Source: an uncultured Lachnospiraceae bacterium (GTDB taxonomy: Bacteria > Bacillota > Clostridia > Lachnospirales > Lachnospiraceae). From it: DNA of 58,829 bases. Position 1 is the stretch's first letter. Every line of letters starts with the position of its first letter. The notes under the pieces are model-generated. The model was given only the letters and a program-made list of their open reading frames with translations, was not told the DNA's origin and made no database searches. Shown in pieces: positions 17,087 through 25,262 of the stretch. Made by a program: the position numbers and the translations under genes. Location of the stretch: the NCBI GenBank assembly GCA_947624875.1, contig CANQMA010000007.1, forward strand, positions 1-58,829, read 5' to 3'.

Positions 17087-17317
17087 TTAGCAGGTATATT
17101 CGCTAAGGGATTCAGCAATTACCTCAGCGTTGTCAGCGCTGTGAATATTTAACTGAACAGGTTTTGAAAGGTCCAAAGTAAAAATACCCATAATGGACTT
17201 TGCATCAATTGAACGATGACCGGATACCAGATCAAAATCATTGCTGTACTGACTAATGTCCTTGACGAAGGACTTTACTTTGCCAATTGAATTCAAGTTT
17301 ACAGTAACTGTCTTCAT
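17087..17317 (-). CDS. HPr-like protein with regulatory Ser but no catalytic His
   Basis: The 76-residue protein has the length and strand pattern of HPr, the PTS phosphocarrier. The regulatory-serine segment DAKSIMGIFTLDL (Ser41) matches HPr Ser46 almost perfectly. The active-site loop (G-x-H-A-R-P in HPr) is replaced by NSIGKVKSF, with Lys13 where the phosphorylated His should be. It therefore cannot carry PEP-derived phosphate, but could be a target of HPr kinase and a CcpA partner, like B. subtilis Crh. The frame extends upstream to 17398, but AAGGAGG at 17324-17330 sits 6 bases before ATG 17317. It is transcribed alone on the minus strand. Confidence 0.82.
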   Translation of the reverse strand: MKTVTVNLNSIGKVKSFVKDISQYSNDFDLVSGHRSIDAKSIMGIFTLDLSKPVQLNIHSADNAEVIAESLSEYTC

Positions 17318-17650
17318 AAAGTGCCTCCTTTTTGTTGAGCTTATTACTACTTGAATGGGGTCTCCTTTATCCTTCATTCGCATAAATCTTAAATCCAAAG
17401 CCGCATCCAGTCAAGGTGGTAAATTTACCAAAGATATTATGTAAATCTAAAAAATTATGGCTAATATTTTTTGGAACTCTAAAAAATTGAGAAATCTGCT
17501 ACAACAAATGGGGGAAAAAGATTATAACTTCAGCATTTTTTATGAAAAAATGTACAGAAATGTTAATAACTCCTGCGATAAAAGCAAAAAAACTGCATAG
17601 AAAAAAATTTCGTCCATAAGATATTGTAAAAGAAAAAATAAAGTGAAAAA
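17318..17650. other. Divergent intergenic region between the HPr-like gene and spmA
   Basis: No gene is seen. The HPr-like ribosome site (minus strand) is at 17324-17330. On the plus strand, GCATA (17595-17599), 15 bp, then CATAAGAT (17615-17622) loosely resembles a sporulation SigE promoter, which would suit spmA. It is only a pattern match. The rest is A/T-rich without clear hairpins. Confidence 0.3.
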
Positions 17651-18241
17651 ATGCTGAATTATATATGGACAGGAATGATTGTGGTGGCAGTCATTTATGG
17701 AGTACTTACAGGAAATATCGGGGAGGTCGGCAATGGCGCCGTAGAGTCGGCAAAAGAGGCGGTCGAGCTTTGTATTACCATGCTTGGAGTCATGAGTTTA
17801 TGGATGGGGCTGATGGAGGTGGCAAAAACAGCAGGAGTCATTCGAAAACTGGAACATTGGATGAAACCATTGATTCGATGGCTGTTTCCAAATCTTCCGG
17901 AGGAACACAGCGCCAGAGCGCACATCGCAACGAATATTGTGGCAAATTTATTGGGATTGGGCTGGGCGGCAACTCCGGCAGGCTTGAGAGCAATGGAAGA
18001 ATTGGCAAAACATCCGACAAACGGAAAGAGGCCATCTCATGTGGCAACAGACGAGATGTGCACTTTTTTGGTATTAAACATTTCCTCCCTGCAATTGATT
18101 CCGGTAACCATCATTGCATTTCGAAATCAGTTTGGCGCGCAGAATCCGTCAGCAGTCGTGCTCCCGGCAATTATTGCAACATCCGTGAGTACCGGAGTGG
18201 GGATTTTGTATTGTAAACTCAAATCAAAGCGAAAGTATTGA
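17651..18241 (+). CDS. spmA: Spore maturation protein A
   Basis: SpmA is a nucleoside-transporter-fold (Gate domain) membrane protein that works with SpmB in spore core dehydration and heat resistance. The 196 residues form about five hydrophobic segments. AKEAVELCITMLGVMSLWMG and NIVANLLGLGWAATPAGLRA are characteristic, with TDEMCTFLVLNISSLQLIP later. The ATG has only a weak upstream purine run. In most Firmicutes spmB follows directly. Here the downstream partner is 7 kb away at 25262, beyond the cobalamin cluster. Confidence 0.93.
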   Translation: MLNYIWTGMIVVAVIYGVLTGNIGEVGNGAVESAKEAVELCITMLGVMSLWMGLMEVAKTAGVIRKLEHWMKPLIRWLFPNLPEEHSARAHIATNIVANLLGLGWAATPAGLRAMEELAKHPTNGKRPSHVATDEMCTFLVLNISSLQLIPVTIIAFRNQFGAQNPSAVVLPAIIATSVSTGVGILYCKLKSKRKY

Positions 18242-18290
18242 CGATTACTGCCAAATCAAGTAGTATAAAATTGTCTATTTGATAAGAAAA

Positions 18291-18465
18291 GTTGTGGTCT
18301 GGGGCGTGAGCCGCCAGTTTAAGGGAAGTCCGGTGAGAATCCGGCACAGTCTTTCTCTACTGTATGAGGGACGAACAAAGCATGATGCCACGGGAGACAT
18401 GGTTACAAAACCAGCCTGGAAGGCGCTTTTAGTAGGAGGAACTTAAGTCAGGATATGTCAACACA
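18291..18465 (+). promoter_or_regulatory. Cobalamin riboswitch
   Basis: The conserved elements appear in order: AAGGGAAGTCCGGTGAGAAT with TCCGGCACAG (the GGGAA...GGTG-AA-TCC core, about 18320-18350), CTACTGTA, then GATGCCACGGGAGACATGG, CAGCCTGGAAGGCG, and the 3' signature AAGTCAGGATATG (18445-18457). GTTG at the 5' end can pair with CAAC at the 3' end as P1. Adenosylcobalamin-type corrinoids normally turn the downstream genes off through this element. It controls the gene run from 18621 to 25198. Confidence 0.95.
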
Positions 18466-18506
18466 GCTTTACCGGAATTCGTAAGCAAGACGAAGAGGAA
18501 ATAAAA

Positions 18507-18527
18507 GGCGCCTGCGGCGTCTGTTTT
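18507..18527 (+). terminator. Possible expression-platform terminator of the riboswitch
   Basis: GGCGCC pairs with GGCGTC (one G-U) around TGC, followed by TGTTTT. It lies 40 bases after the riboswitch core and about 95 bases before the first gene, where a transcription-off hairpin would be expected. The T run is short, so antitermination is plausible but not certain. Confidence 0.5.
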
Positions 18528-18620
18528 GACGTGTCAATATCGCGAAACAATCAAAGTCTTGCAGAAATGCAGGGCTTTTTCCTTTTTCTGGAGAATCAAA
18601 GGACAGAAAGGAGATTTACG

Positions 18621-20159
18621 ATGAACAGAGTAACAAAATTTTTTGTGTCAGTGGTATTGACCGTGGCACTGATCGGAACTGCCTTTGTAGGAGATTTTGC
18701 AAAGGCTGAGGGAGCGCAGGAGACGGTAACGGCTGTCTTTACAGCAGAAAAGTTTGTAATCGGCCAGGGATTTCTGGTCGAGCCAAAACAGGTTACCCTG
18801 CAGCAGGGTTCTTCGATTGCGGACCTGTTTAAGAAGGTAATGGATGAGGAAGGATATTCCTACACGGCCAGTGAGGGCGGCGGATTTTACCTTGAAGGAA
18901 TCAATGATGCTGACAATGGGGCGGCAACAATCCCTGAAAGTATTACAGGACTGGCAGGGTATCTGGAAGACTGGGAACCAAACGAGGATGCCAATTTGGA
19001 AGAAGGAGATTATACAATGTTTTCCGGTTGGATGTTTTCCCAAAATGGAGAGACATTGGATGATTTGTGCAGTACAGTGACCGTGCAGGATGGAGATGTC
19101 ATCCGTCTTCAATTTACGCTGATTTGGGGCTCCGACATCGGTTTGGGAGACGAGACGTGGACGGGAATTCCAAATGCAGAGTTGGCTGATAAAGAAGAAT
19201 TGATACGAACTGCCGCCAATATTAACAGTCTGGAAAATGCTGATGAAGAAATCAAAACTGTTTACGAAAAGGCAATTCAGGCTCTGGAAAATTATGACGC
19301 CACGCAGCAGGAAATTGATGAGATTTATGCGAAATTAAAAGAATTGGAAAGCAATCCGGCAGAACCAAGCACGAAAGAACCGGAAAGCATACCAGCAGAA
19401 AGCGGCACGAAGGAACCGGAAAGCGCACCGGCAGAAACAAGCACGAAAGAACCGGAAAGCGCACCGGCAGAAACAAGCACGAAGGAACCGGAAAGCACAC
19501 CGGCGGAAAGCAGCACAAAGGAACCGGAAAGCGCACCGGCAGAAACAAGCACGAAAGAACCGGAAAGCGCACCGGCAGAAACAAGCACGAAGGAACCGGA
19601 AAGCACACCGGCGGAAAGCAGCACAAAGGAACCGGAAAGCACACCGGCAGAAACAAGCACGAAAGAACCGGAAAGCACTCCGGCGGAAGTAAGCACGACG
19701 ACACGGGAAGGTAATGAACAGACCCAAGGTGCGATTCAGACTGGCGCGCAAAATCAGAATGTCGCCGCAACGACTACGGCAAATATTGCGCAGAAGACCA
19801 CAGCAACAGATGTAACGAACAGCAGATTGAGCGTATTCAAAAAGAGTGGAAAGCCGAAAATCAAGAAGATAACCAAAAAGAAATCTGCAAAAAAAGCAAT
19901 GATTATTCTCAAAGAGAAAATCAATGGAGCAGACGGTTATCAGGTGCGGTTCTACAAAACGCGGAAAGCCGCAAAGAAGAACAAAAAAGCAGTTGCAAAG
20001 ATTTTTTATAAGAAAAATAAAAAGAAGTTTACGGTAAGCAGTACAAAAATCAAAAACAGGAAAAAACTGTTTGTCAGAACGCGCGCATATTGTGTGAACC
20101 ATGGAAAGAAACAATATGGGAAATGGTCAGATAGTTATACGGTACAGGTTGTAAAGTAA
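18621..20159 (+). CDS. DUF4430 (transcobalamin-like) secreted protein with repeat linker and wall-binding-like C-terminus
   Basis: The 512-residue protein starts with a signal peptide (MNRVTKFFVSVVLTVALIG, cut near AKAEG). Next is a DUF4430 domain, about residues 45-180, the fold of the C-terminal beta domain of animal intrinsic factor and transcobalamin; GSSIADLFKKVMDEEGY, SGWMFSQNGE and VQDGDVIRLQF are typical. A short helical segment leads to nine 12-residue repeats of the PAETSTKEPESA type. The C-terminal domain of about 110 residues is very basic and looks fibronectin-III-like (NGADGYQVRFYKTRKAAKK, then VRTRAY and YGKWSDSYTV), as in many Lachnospiraceae wall proteins. AAAGGAGA supports ATG 18621. 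The riboswitch suggests corrinoid binding at the cell surface. Confidence 0.82.
   Translation: MNRVTKFFVSVVLTVALIGTAFVGDFAKAEGAQETVTAVFTAEKFVIGQGFLVEPKQVTLQQGSSIADLFKKVMDEEGYSYTASEGGGFYLEGINDADNGAATIPESITGLAGYLEDWEPNEDANLEEGDYTMFSGWMFSQNGETLDDLCSTVTVQDGDVIRLQFTLIWGSDIGLGDETWTGIPNAELADKEELIRTAANINSLENADEEIKTVYEKAIQALENYDATQQEIDEIYAKLKELESNPAEPSTKEPESIPAESGTKEPESAPAETSTKEPESAPAETSTKEPESTPAESSTKEPESAPAETSTKEPESAPAETSTKEPESTPAESSTKEPESTPAETSTKEPESTPAEVSTTTREGNEQTQGAIQTGAQNQNVAATTTANIAQKTTATDVTNSRLSVFKKSGKPKIKKITKKKSAKKAMIILKEKINGADGYQVRFYKTRKAAKKNKKAVAKIFYKKNKKKFTVSSTKIKNRKKLFVRTRAYCVNHGKKQYGKWSDSYTVQVVK
19356..19697 (+). repeat. 36-bp tandem repeats encoding a Pro/Thr/Ser/Glu linker
   Basis: Nine complete units and a partial one encode P-A-E-x-S-T-K-E-P-E-S-x. 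The sequence suggests a higher-order 108-bp (three-unit) duplication. The repeat probably forms an extended stalk that carries the DUF4430 domain away from the wall. It also opens long artificial reading frames on the opposite strand. Confidence 0.92.
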
Positions 20160-20244
20160 CAAAAATTACAGTCAGATATTTTGGGATTTTTTGTTTTCAT
20201 CATCTGATTTCAGAATATCGACATTGTAAATGGAGGAAAACAGA

Positions 20245-21645
20245 ATGAAATTTTCGAAACAAAAAGCAGCAGGACTTATTTTTGTATTTTGTTTTCTTTT
20301 TCTATTGACATTTACTGTTCCAACAAGCGCAAAGACTGTTCTGGGAAAAAAAGAGACAGAAGCCTACCTGAAAAAAACGGCAGATTTCCTGATTCAAAAT
20401 AATCCCGACCCCGGTTATGGGAGTACCGGAGGAGAATGGGCAATGATTGGTCTGGCAAGGTCCGGATATCTGCCGGATGAATATAAGGAAAAATATCTGC
20501 AAAATCTGGATGAAAAACTAAATGAATGTGATGGCGTGTTGCATCAGAAAAAATATACAGAGTATTCCAGAGTGGTCATTGCCTTGACTGCACTTGGACT
20601 GGATGCTGCGGATTATCACGGTTATCAACTGGTCCGGCCATTGTCCGAGATGGATACGGTAAAGCGGCAGGGAGTGAATGGCACAGCATATGCGCTCATT
20701 GCCTTAGATTGTGGAAACTATACCATACCGGAAGCCAAAAGTGATTATAAAGGCATTTTGACGACACGGGAAGGGCTCATTGCATCAATGCTTGAAAGTC
20801 AGACAGAGGAAGGTGGATGGAATTATGCCGGATCAAAAGCAAATGCAAGTGCTGATGTGACCGCTATGGTGATTCAGGCGTTGGCGCCATATTATCAATC
20901 AAAAGACAACGTCAGAGAGGCGGTAGACAGAGGACTGCTTTGTTTGTCAAAACTGCAATGTTCCGATGGGAGCTTTTCCGATGGAAAGACAGAGAATTGC
21001 GAGAGCACGGCGCAGGTACTGACCGCAATGGCTGCGATCCATTTGGATATAGAAGACGAGAGGTTTGTGAAATCCGATCATACAGTATTGGACGGGCTTC
21101 TCTTATACAATAAAGACGGAGGTTTTTGCCACCTGCAGACGGGAAATGTCAATGTGATGGCAACAGAGCAGGCATTGTATGCCCTGACTGCATACAGCCT
21201 GAATCTGTCTGGCGAAGAGGAACTTTATGAGATTGTTAAAGAGAACAGACAAAAAACAACTCAAATACAAAAAGAAACAACCAAAAAGGCTAAGAAACAA
21301 AAAAATCTGAAAAAGAATCGGAGCAAAGCGAAATCTAAAAATCAAAAATCACACAAAGCGGCAAGTCAATTGCAGACCGGGCAGACCGCTGTTTTGAGGG
21401 AGCCGGCACAGACGCAGAAGACGTCTGAAAAAGGAACTCCGGCAGCGGGTCAAACAGTAGAAAGAGCAGAGAGCAGCAGTGCAATGATTACAGATGAAAT
21501 TCAGGAAAAGACAGAAAATGCGACGAATGAAATTACGAAAAAGGAAGATCAAACGCCGGATAATACGAATATCTTTGCCGGACTTATTTTTGTGGGAGCT
21601 GTTTTAGCAATTGGATTTGTGATTTATAAAAAAGGACGGAGATAA
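20245..21645 (+). CDS. Membrane-anchored alpha/alpha-barrel protein (intrinsic factor / prenyltransferase-like fold)
   Basis: The 466-residue protein has a signal peptide (GLIFVFCFLFLLTFTVPTSA). About 300 residues follow with helical repeats carrying glycine-aromatic turns (YGSTGGEWAMIGLARSGY, EEGGWNYAG, DGSFSDGK, KDGGFCHLQTG). That pattern belongs to the alpha6/alpha6 barrel shared by prenyltransferases, terpene cyclases and the cobalamin-binding N-terminal domain of intrinsic factor. A Lys-rich linker (about 345-380) precedes one C-terminal membrane helix (IFAGLIFVGAVLAIGFVIY) with a basic end. GGAGG ends 8 bases before ATG 20245. Downstream of a B12 riboswitch and beside two DUF4430 proteins, it probably binds corrinoids; the ligand is inferred. 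Confidence 0.8.
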   Translation: MKFSKQKAAGLIFVFCFLFLLTFTVPTSAKTVLGKKETEAYLKKTADFLIQNNPDPGYGSTGGEWAMIGLARSGYLPDEYKEKYLQNLDEKLNECDGVLHQKKYTEYSRVVIALTALGLDAADYHGYQLVRPLSEMDTVKRQGVNGTAYALIALDCGNYTIPEAKSDYKGILTTREGLIASMLESQTEEGGWNYAGSKANASADVTAMVIQALAPYYQSKDNVREAVDRGLLCLSKLQCSDGSFSDGKTENCESTAQVLTAMAAIHLDIEDERFVKSDHTVLDGLLLYNKDGGFCHLQTGNVNVMATEQALYALTAYSLNLSGEEELYEIVKENRQKTTQIQKETTKKAKKQKNLKKNRSKAKSKNQKSHKAASQLQTGQTAVLREPAQTQKTSEKGTPAAGQTVERAESSSAMITDEIQEKTENATNEITKKEDQTPDNTNIFAGLIFVGAVLAIGFVIYKKGRR

Positions 21646-21646
21646 A

Positions 21647-22153
21647 ATGAAGCAAACCATCAGAATATTGACAACAATTTTTTTGATATGCGGGTGTATC
21701 TTATTTTTCGGATGCAGCAATCAACATGCTTCTTCGGAAAACGGAAATCAATACTGCACGCTCAGCGTGGACTGTTCTGAAGCGATAAAACATTCAGAGC
21801 AGTTAAGTGCGGGATTGTCAGAGTATCTGCCAGAAGATGGAAAGATTTTTCAGAAGACCAATATTAAAGTCGAAGATGGAGACAGCGTATATGATATTTT
21901 AGAACGGTCGCTGCGAGAAGAAGGGATTTTAATGGAAGCGTCCTTTACAGGAGACAGCGCCTATGTGGAGGGAATTGATAATCTATATGAGTTTGATTGC
22001 GGGGAGGTATCCGGCTGGACGTACTATGTGAACGGGGAAAGCCCGCAGGTGGGCTGCAGTAGTTATAAGGTTCACGACGGAGACCGTATCGAATGGAACT
22101 ATTCCTGCAATTTTTGGAGTGATTTAGAGGAAAACACGGAAGGAGTATCATAG
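21647..22153 (+). CDS. DUF4430 lipoprotein (transcobalamin C-terminal-like)
   Basis: The 168-residue protein has a lipoprotein signal (MKQTIRILTTIFLICGCILF, lipobox FFGC). One DUF4430 domain follows: VEDGDSVYDILERSLREEGI, VSGWTYYVNGESPQVG and VHDGDRIEWNYSC. It is likely tethered to the outer face of the membrane near the transporter. It starts one base after the alpha/alpha-barrel gene ends, with GGAG upstream, and its stop overlaps the ecfT start codon. It may act as the final corrinoid hand-off protein. Confidence 0.85.
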   Translation: MKQTIRILTTIFLICGCILFFGCSNQHASSENGNQYCTLSVDCSEAIKHSEQLSAGLSEYLPEDGKIFQKTNIKVEDGDSVYDILERSLREEGILMEASFTGDSAYVEGIDNLYEFDCGEVSGWTYYVNGESPQVGCSSYKVHDGDRIEWNYSCNFWSDLEENTEGVS

Positions 22154-23022
22154 TGGCGGACGAATTTTCAAGATTTCATCCAATCGTAAATATCTTATTT
22201 TTTTTCAGCGTTCCGGTACTCGCAATGCTTCGGATGCAGGCGGGGCTGACGGTTATTTCTCTTGGCAGCGCAGCAATTTATTATTTCTATTTAAAGGGGA
22301 CTTCCGGCCTGAAATATTTTGGAGTTATTCTGGTCATGTTTTTACTGACGGTGATGATTAATCCGTTATTTTCCCACAAAGGAGCAGATCTGCTGTTTTA
22401 TCTGCCAACCGGGAATCCGGTCACAAAAGAATCGGTGCTCTATGGCATTTTTATGGGCATTATGCTTTGCGGAACATTATTGTGGATTTCCTGCATGAAC
22501 CTTGTTGTGACACAAGACCAATGGATTGAATTTGCCGGAAGATGGATTCCGCATTTTGCACTTCTGCTTTCTATGATTTTTTCATTTATTCCGAAGTATA
22601 CCCGGCAGATTCAAAAGATTCATCTTGCCGGAAAAGCAGTGAACGGAGAGCCGCTGGGAAAGAAAGCAAAATTAAAGAATGCGTTTTTGACCTTTTCCAT
22701 TGCGACAACATGGGCGTTGGAAAATTCTGTGGATACGGTTAATTCCATGAGGGCGCGGGGATATGGATCAGGAAAAAGAACGACATTTCACCGATATCGG
22801 ATAACCGTCAGGGATGGCATCACAATAGCATGGATTTTGTGCTGCGGCATTCTTGTTGTCACAGGACTGGTTGGTGGACGGACAGGAACCCTGTATTACC
22901 CTTATTATGTAGTATGGGGAGATGCGGTTACTTATTCGGCATATTTTCTGCTCTGCATGACTCCGCTGGGCATTAATGGAAGGGAGGCGCTTCGATGGCG
23001 CAGATTGAAATTCAAAATTTAA
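22153..23022 (+). CDS. ECF transporter T component (EcfT/CbiQ family)
   Basis: This is the transmembrane coupling protein of an energy-coupling-factor vitamin importer, 289 residues. N-terminal hydrophobic helices are followed by SMIFSFIPKYTRQIQKIHLA and SMRARGYGSGKRT. The A-R-G motif of the coupling helices that dock on the ATPases is intact. It starts with GTG; AGGAG ends 7 bases before it, and its first base is shared with the previous stop. It overlaps the ATPase gene by 28 bases. Confidence 0.9.
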   Translation: MADEFSRFHPIVNILFFFSVPVLAMLRMQAGLTVISLGSAAIYYFYLKGTSGLKYFGVILVMFLLTVMINPLFSHKGADLLFYLPTGNPVTKESVLYGIFMGIMLCGTLLWISCMNLVVTQDQWIEFAGRWIPHFALLLSMIFSFIPKYTRQIQKIHLAGKAVNGEPLGKKAKLKNAFLTFSIATTWALENSVDTVNSMRARGYGSGKRTTFHRYRITVRDGITIAWILCCGILVVTGLVGGRTGTLYYPYYVVWGDAVTYSAYFLLCMTPLGINGREALRWRRLKFKI

Positions 23023-24596
23023 GTTTCTTTTATCCAAACGAAATCAGTCCCGCAGTCGAAAATGTTTCTTTGAAGATTCATCAGGGAGAATATGTCGTTT
23101 TGTGCGGCAGGTCGGGAAGCGGGAAAAGCACACTGCTCCGGAGCCTGAAACCTGTGTTGCGCCCTTACGGGAAAGTGGAAGGAAGTGTTTTTTTTGAAAA
23201 CTGTGATTTGGAGCAGGTCAGTGAAGCCGTTCAGGCAAAAAAAATCGGATTTGTCATGCAGTCTGTGGAACACCAGCTGGTAACGGATAAAGTATGGCAT
23301 GAATTGTCTTTTGGATTGGAAAATCTGGGCTGCCGGCAGCAGGTGATCCAGGCGCGGGTGGCGGAAATTGCAGAATATTTTGGCATTACAGACTGGCTGA
23401 ACAATTGTGTGAGCCGGTTATCCGGAGGGCAGAAACAACTGTTAAATCTTGCGTCAGTGATGGTTTTCAATCCGGATATTTTAATCATGGACGAGCCGAC
23501 GGCACAGCTGGATCCGATTGCTGCCGAGCGCTTTTTGGAGATGGTTCAAAAAATCAATCAGGATTTCGGCATTACAGTGCTGTTGTCAGAACACAGACTT
23601 GGAGACGTGCTGCAGGCAGCAGACCGGCTGGGGATTATGGAGCACGGGAAACTGATAGATTTTGGAGCAGTAACAGAGGTGCTTCAAAAGAATAGAAATC
23701 GGGAACTCATAAAACTGATGCCGGATTGCGCGCAGATTTTTTATCAGGTGGAACACGATTTGAATCAGGAAGTACCAATCTCTGTAAAACAGGGGAGAAA
23801 CTGGCTGAAACAAAAAGCGCCGGACTTAAGAACCGAAAGTCCGGTTTCCTTTGGCGCACCAAAGCAAAGAACGAATCAAAAATCCGAACAGGCAGTCCGC
23901 TGTTCCCATATATGGTTTCGGTATGAACGGACCGGACGGGATATTATCGAAGATCTCAGCTTTCAGGTAAATCGGGGAGAAATCTATGCAGTTTTAGGTG
24001 GAAACGGAACCGGGAAAACGACGGCGATGTCAGTCCTGGCAGGAGTGTATAAGGCATACCGGGGCAGAATGAAAATCAATGGAAAAACATCGCTGCTTCC
24101 ACAGGACGTACAGACTCTTTTTTGCAAAGATACTGTCGGGGAAGAATTAGAGGAGGTCCCTCAAAATATTCAGGATTTCGTACAGCTTCAGGAACTGCTG
24201 CAGAGACATCCCTATGATTTGAGCGGAGGGCAGCAGCAAAAACTCGGACTGGCAAAAGTGCTTGCATCCGGCGCGGACATATTACTGTTAGATGAACCGA
24301 CAAAAGGGCTTGACGGTTTTTCTAAGGAGCAGATGGGAAAAATGTTAAAGGAATTAAAAAACAGAGATAAAACAATTATTCTGGTGAGCCATGACATTGA
24401 TTTCTGTGGAGCGTATGCAGACCGCTGCGGGCTGTTTGCAATGGGAAGAATGGTGTCGGAAGGAACCGTGCAGGAGTTTTTCTGCGAAAACCGGTTTTAC
24501 ATAACAACCATCAGAAAAATGACAGAAGGAATTGTACAGGGAATGGTCAATAAGGAGGAATTACGATGTTTTTTGGCGGGGGAAACAGCTATCTGA
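22995..24596 (+). CDS. ECF transporter ATPase, two ABC domains fused
   Basis: The 533-residue protein has two complete ABC ATPase domains. Domain 1 (about 1-230) has Walker A GRSGSGKST, signature SRLSGGQKQ and Walker B ILIMDEPTAQLD. Domain 2 (about 300-520) has GGNGTGKTT, DLSGGQQQK and ILLLDEPTKGLD. Both look able to hydrolyse ATP. A linker of about 65 residues joins them. It replaces the separate EcfA1/EcfA2 pair of other ECF systems. It overlaps ecfT by 28 bases and the S component by 31 bases, so the three are translated together. Confidence 0.93.
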   Translation: MAQIEIQNLSFFYPNEISPAVENVSLKIHQGEYVVLCGRSGSGKSTLLRSLKPVLRPYGKVEGSVFFENCDLEQVSEAVQAKKIGFVMQSVEHQLVTDKVWHELSFGLENLGCRQQVIQARVAEIAEYFGITDWLNNCVSRLSGGQKQLLNLASVMVFNPDILIMDEPTAQLDPIAAERFLEMVQKINQDFGITVLLSEHRLGDVLQAADRLGIMEHGKLIDFGAVTEVLQKNRNRELIKLMPDCAQIFYQVEHDLNQEVPISVKQGRNWLKQKAPDLRTESPVSFGAPKQRTNQKSEQAVRCSHIWFRYERTGRDIIEDLSFQVNRGEIYAVLGGNGTGKTTAMSVLAGVYKAYRGRMKINGKTSLLPQDVQTLFCKDTVGEELEEVPQNIQDFVQLQELLQRHPYDLSGGQQQKLGLAKVLASGADILLLDEPTKGLDGFSKEQMGKMLKELKNRDKTIILVSHDIDFCGAYADRCGLFAMGRMVSEGTVQEFFCENRFYITTIRKMTEGIVQGMVNKEELRCFLAGETAI

Positions 24597-25198
24597 TTTC
24601 GCTGGGAATCATTCTTGCAGCCATCCTGTGGTTTATGGTCTCTTTTGAGCGGAAAAAGCCGAGGGAGCGGGAGGTTGTCCTTCTGGCGGCGATGACAGCG
24701 ATTGCAATTGCCGGCAGAGTGGCCTTTTTTATGGTTCCGCAGGTAAAACCGAGCACTGCGATCATTATCATTACCGGCATTATGCTTGGAAAACAGGCAG
24801 GTTTTTTATGCGGGGCGCTCACAGCCTTTATTTCAGACTTTGCATTCGGACAGGGGCCGTGGACTCCATGGCAGATGGCAGCATTTGGACTAGTGGGATT
24901 TACGGCGGCATTGATATTCCAACATCGGGAATCTCTATATCATCATAAAAGCCTCTTATGTGTGTATGGTTTTTTGGGAACGGTATTGATTTACGGTCTT
25001 ATCATGGATACCGGAACAGCGCTTACGCTTACAGGAGAACTGAGCGGACAGCGGTTGACTGCCACGTATCTGGCAGGGATTCCCTTTAATGTGATTCATG
25101 GGGTATCTACGGCCGTGACCTTATGGATTTTTGCTGTTCCGATGTTTCATAAACTGGATCGAATTAAAATGAAATATGGAATGTATTATCAGCGCTAA
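24566..25198 (+). CDS. ECF transporter S component, probable corrinoid specificity
   Basis: The 210-residue integral membrane protein is the substrate-binding subunit. VVLLAAMTAIAIAGRVAFFM (about 38-57) is the standard S-component first-helix region with the small-residue face that binds the T protein. MLGKQAGFLCGALTAFISDF and FGQGPWTPWQMAAFG follow, similar to CbrT-like and related S components. AAGGAGG lies about 8 bases before ATG 24566. Corrinoid specificity is inferred from the riboswitch and DUF4430 neighbours; queuosine or another vitamin precursor cannot be excluded from sequence alone. Confidence 0.85.
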   Translation: MFFGGGNSYLISLGIILAAILWFMVSFERKKPREREVVLLAAMTAIAIAGRVAFFMVPQVKPSTAIIIITGIMLGKQAGFLCGALTAFISDFAFGQGPWTPWQMAAFGLVGFTAALIFQHRESLYHHKSLLCVYGFLGTVLIYGLIMDTGTALTLTGELSGQRLTATYLAGIPFNVIHGVSTAVTLWIFAVPMFHKLDRIKMKYGMYYQR

Positions 25199-25210
25199 GA
25201 CAGATATAAA

Positions 25211-25262
25211 CGCCTTGATTTTGTCATATATTTTTTTAAGGACAAAATTGAGGTGTTTTTTT
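25211..25262 (+). terminator. Terminator of the cobalamin operon overlapping the spmB ribosome site
   Basis: CGCCTTGATTTTGTC (25211-25225) pairs with GACAAAATTGAGGTG (25241-25255) over 15 bp, with wobble-type mismatches, followed by seven T. The 3' arm contains GAGG, the probable ribosome site of spmB, so the hairpin would both end the upstream transcript and hide the spmB start in read-through RNA. Confidence 0.8.

Noticed and set aside
18291-18465. Considered whether the riboswitch could instead belong to spmA's 3' region or be a different class
   Set aside because: The cobalamin signatures (the GGTG-AA-TCC core and AGTCAGGATA end) are clear, and the element lies just upstream of the transporter cluster on the same strand.
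18648-19112. 154-codon minus-strand frame within the DUF4430 gene
   Set aside because: It lies opposite a signal peptide and a recognisable domain, with no start signal.
19252-20114. Three long minus-strand frames rich in Ser/Leu/Phe/Cys repeats
   Set aside because: They mirror the 36-bp tandem repeat of the DUF4430 gene. None has a ribosome site or family similarity, and the plus-strand gene is well supported.
22768-23300. Minus-strand frames over the ecfT/ATPase junction
   Set aside because: They are shadows of two overlapping genes with intact motifs on the plus strand.
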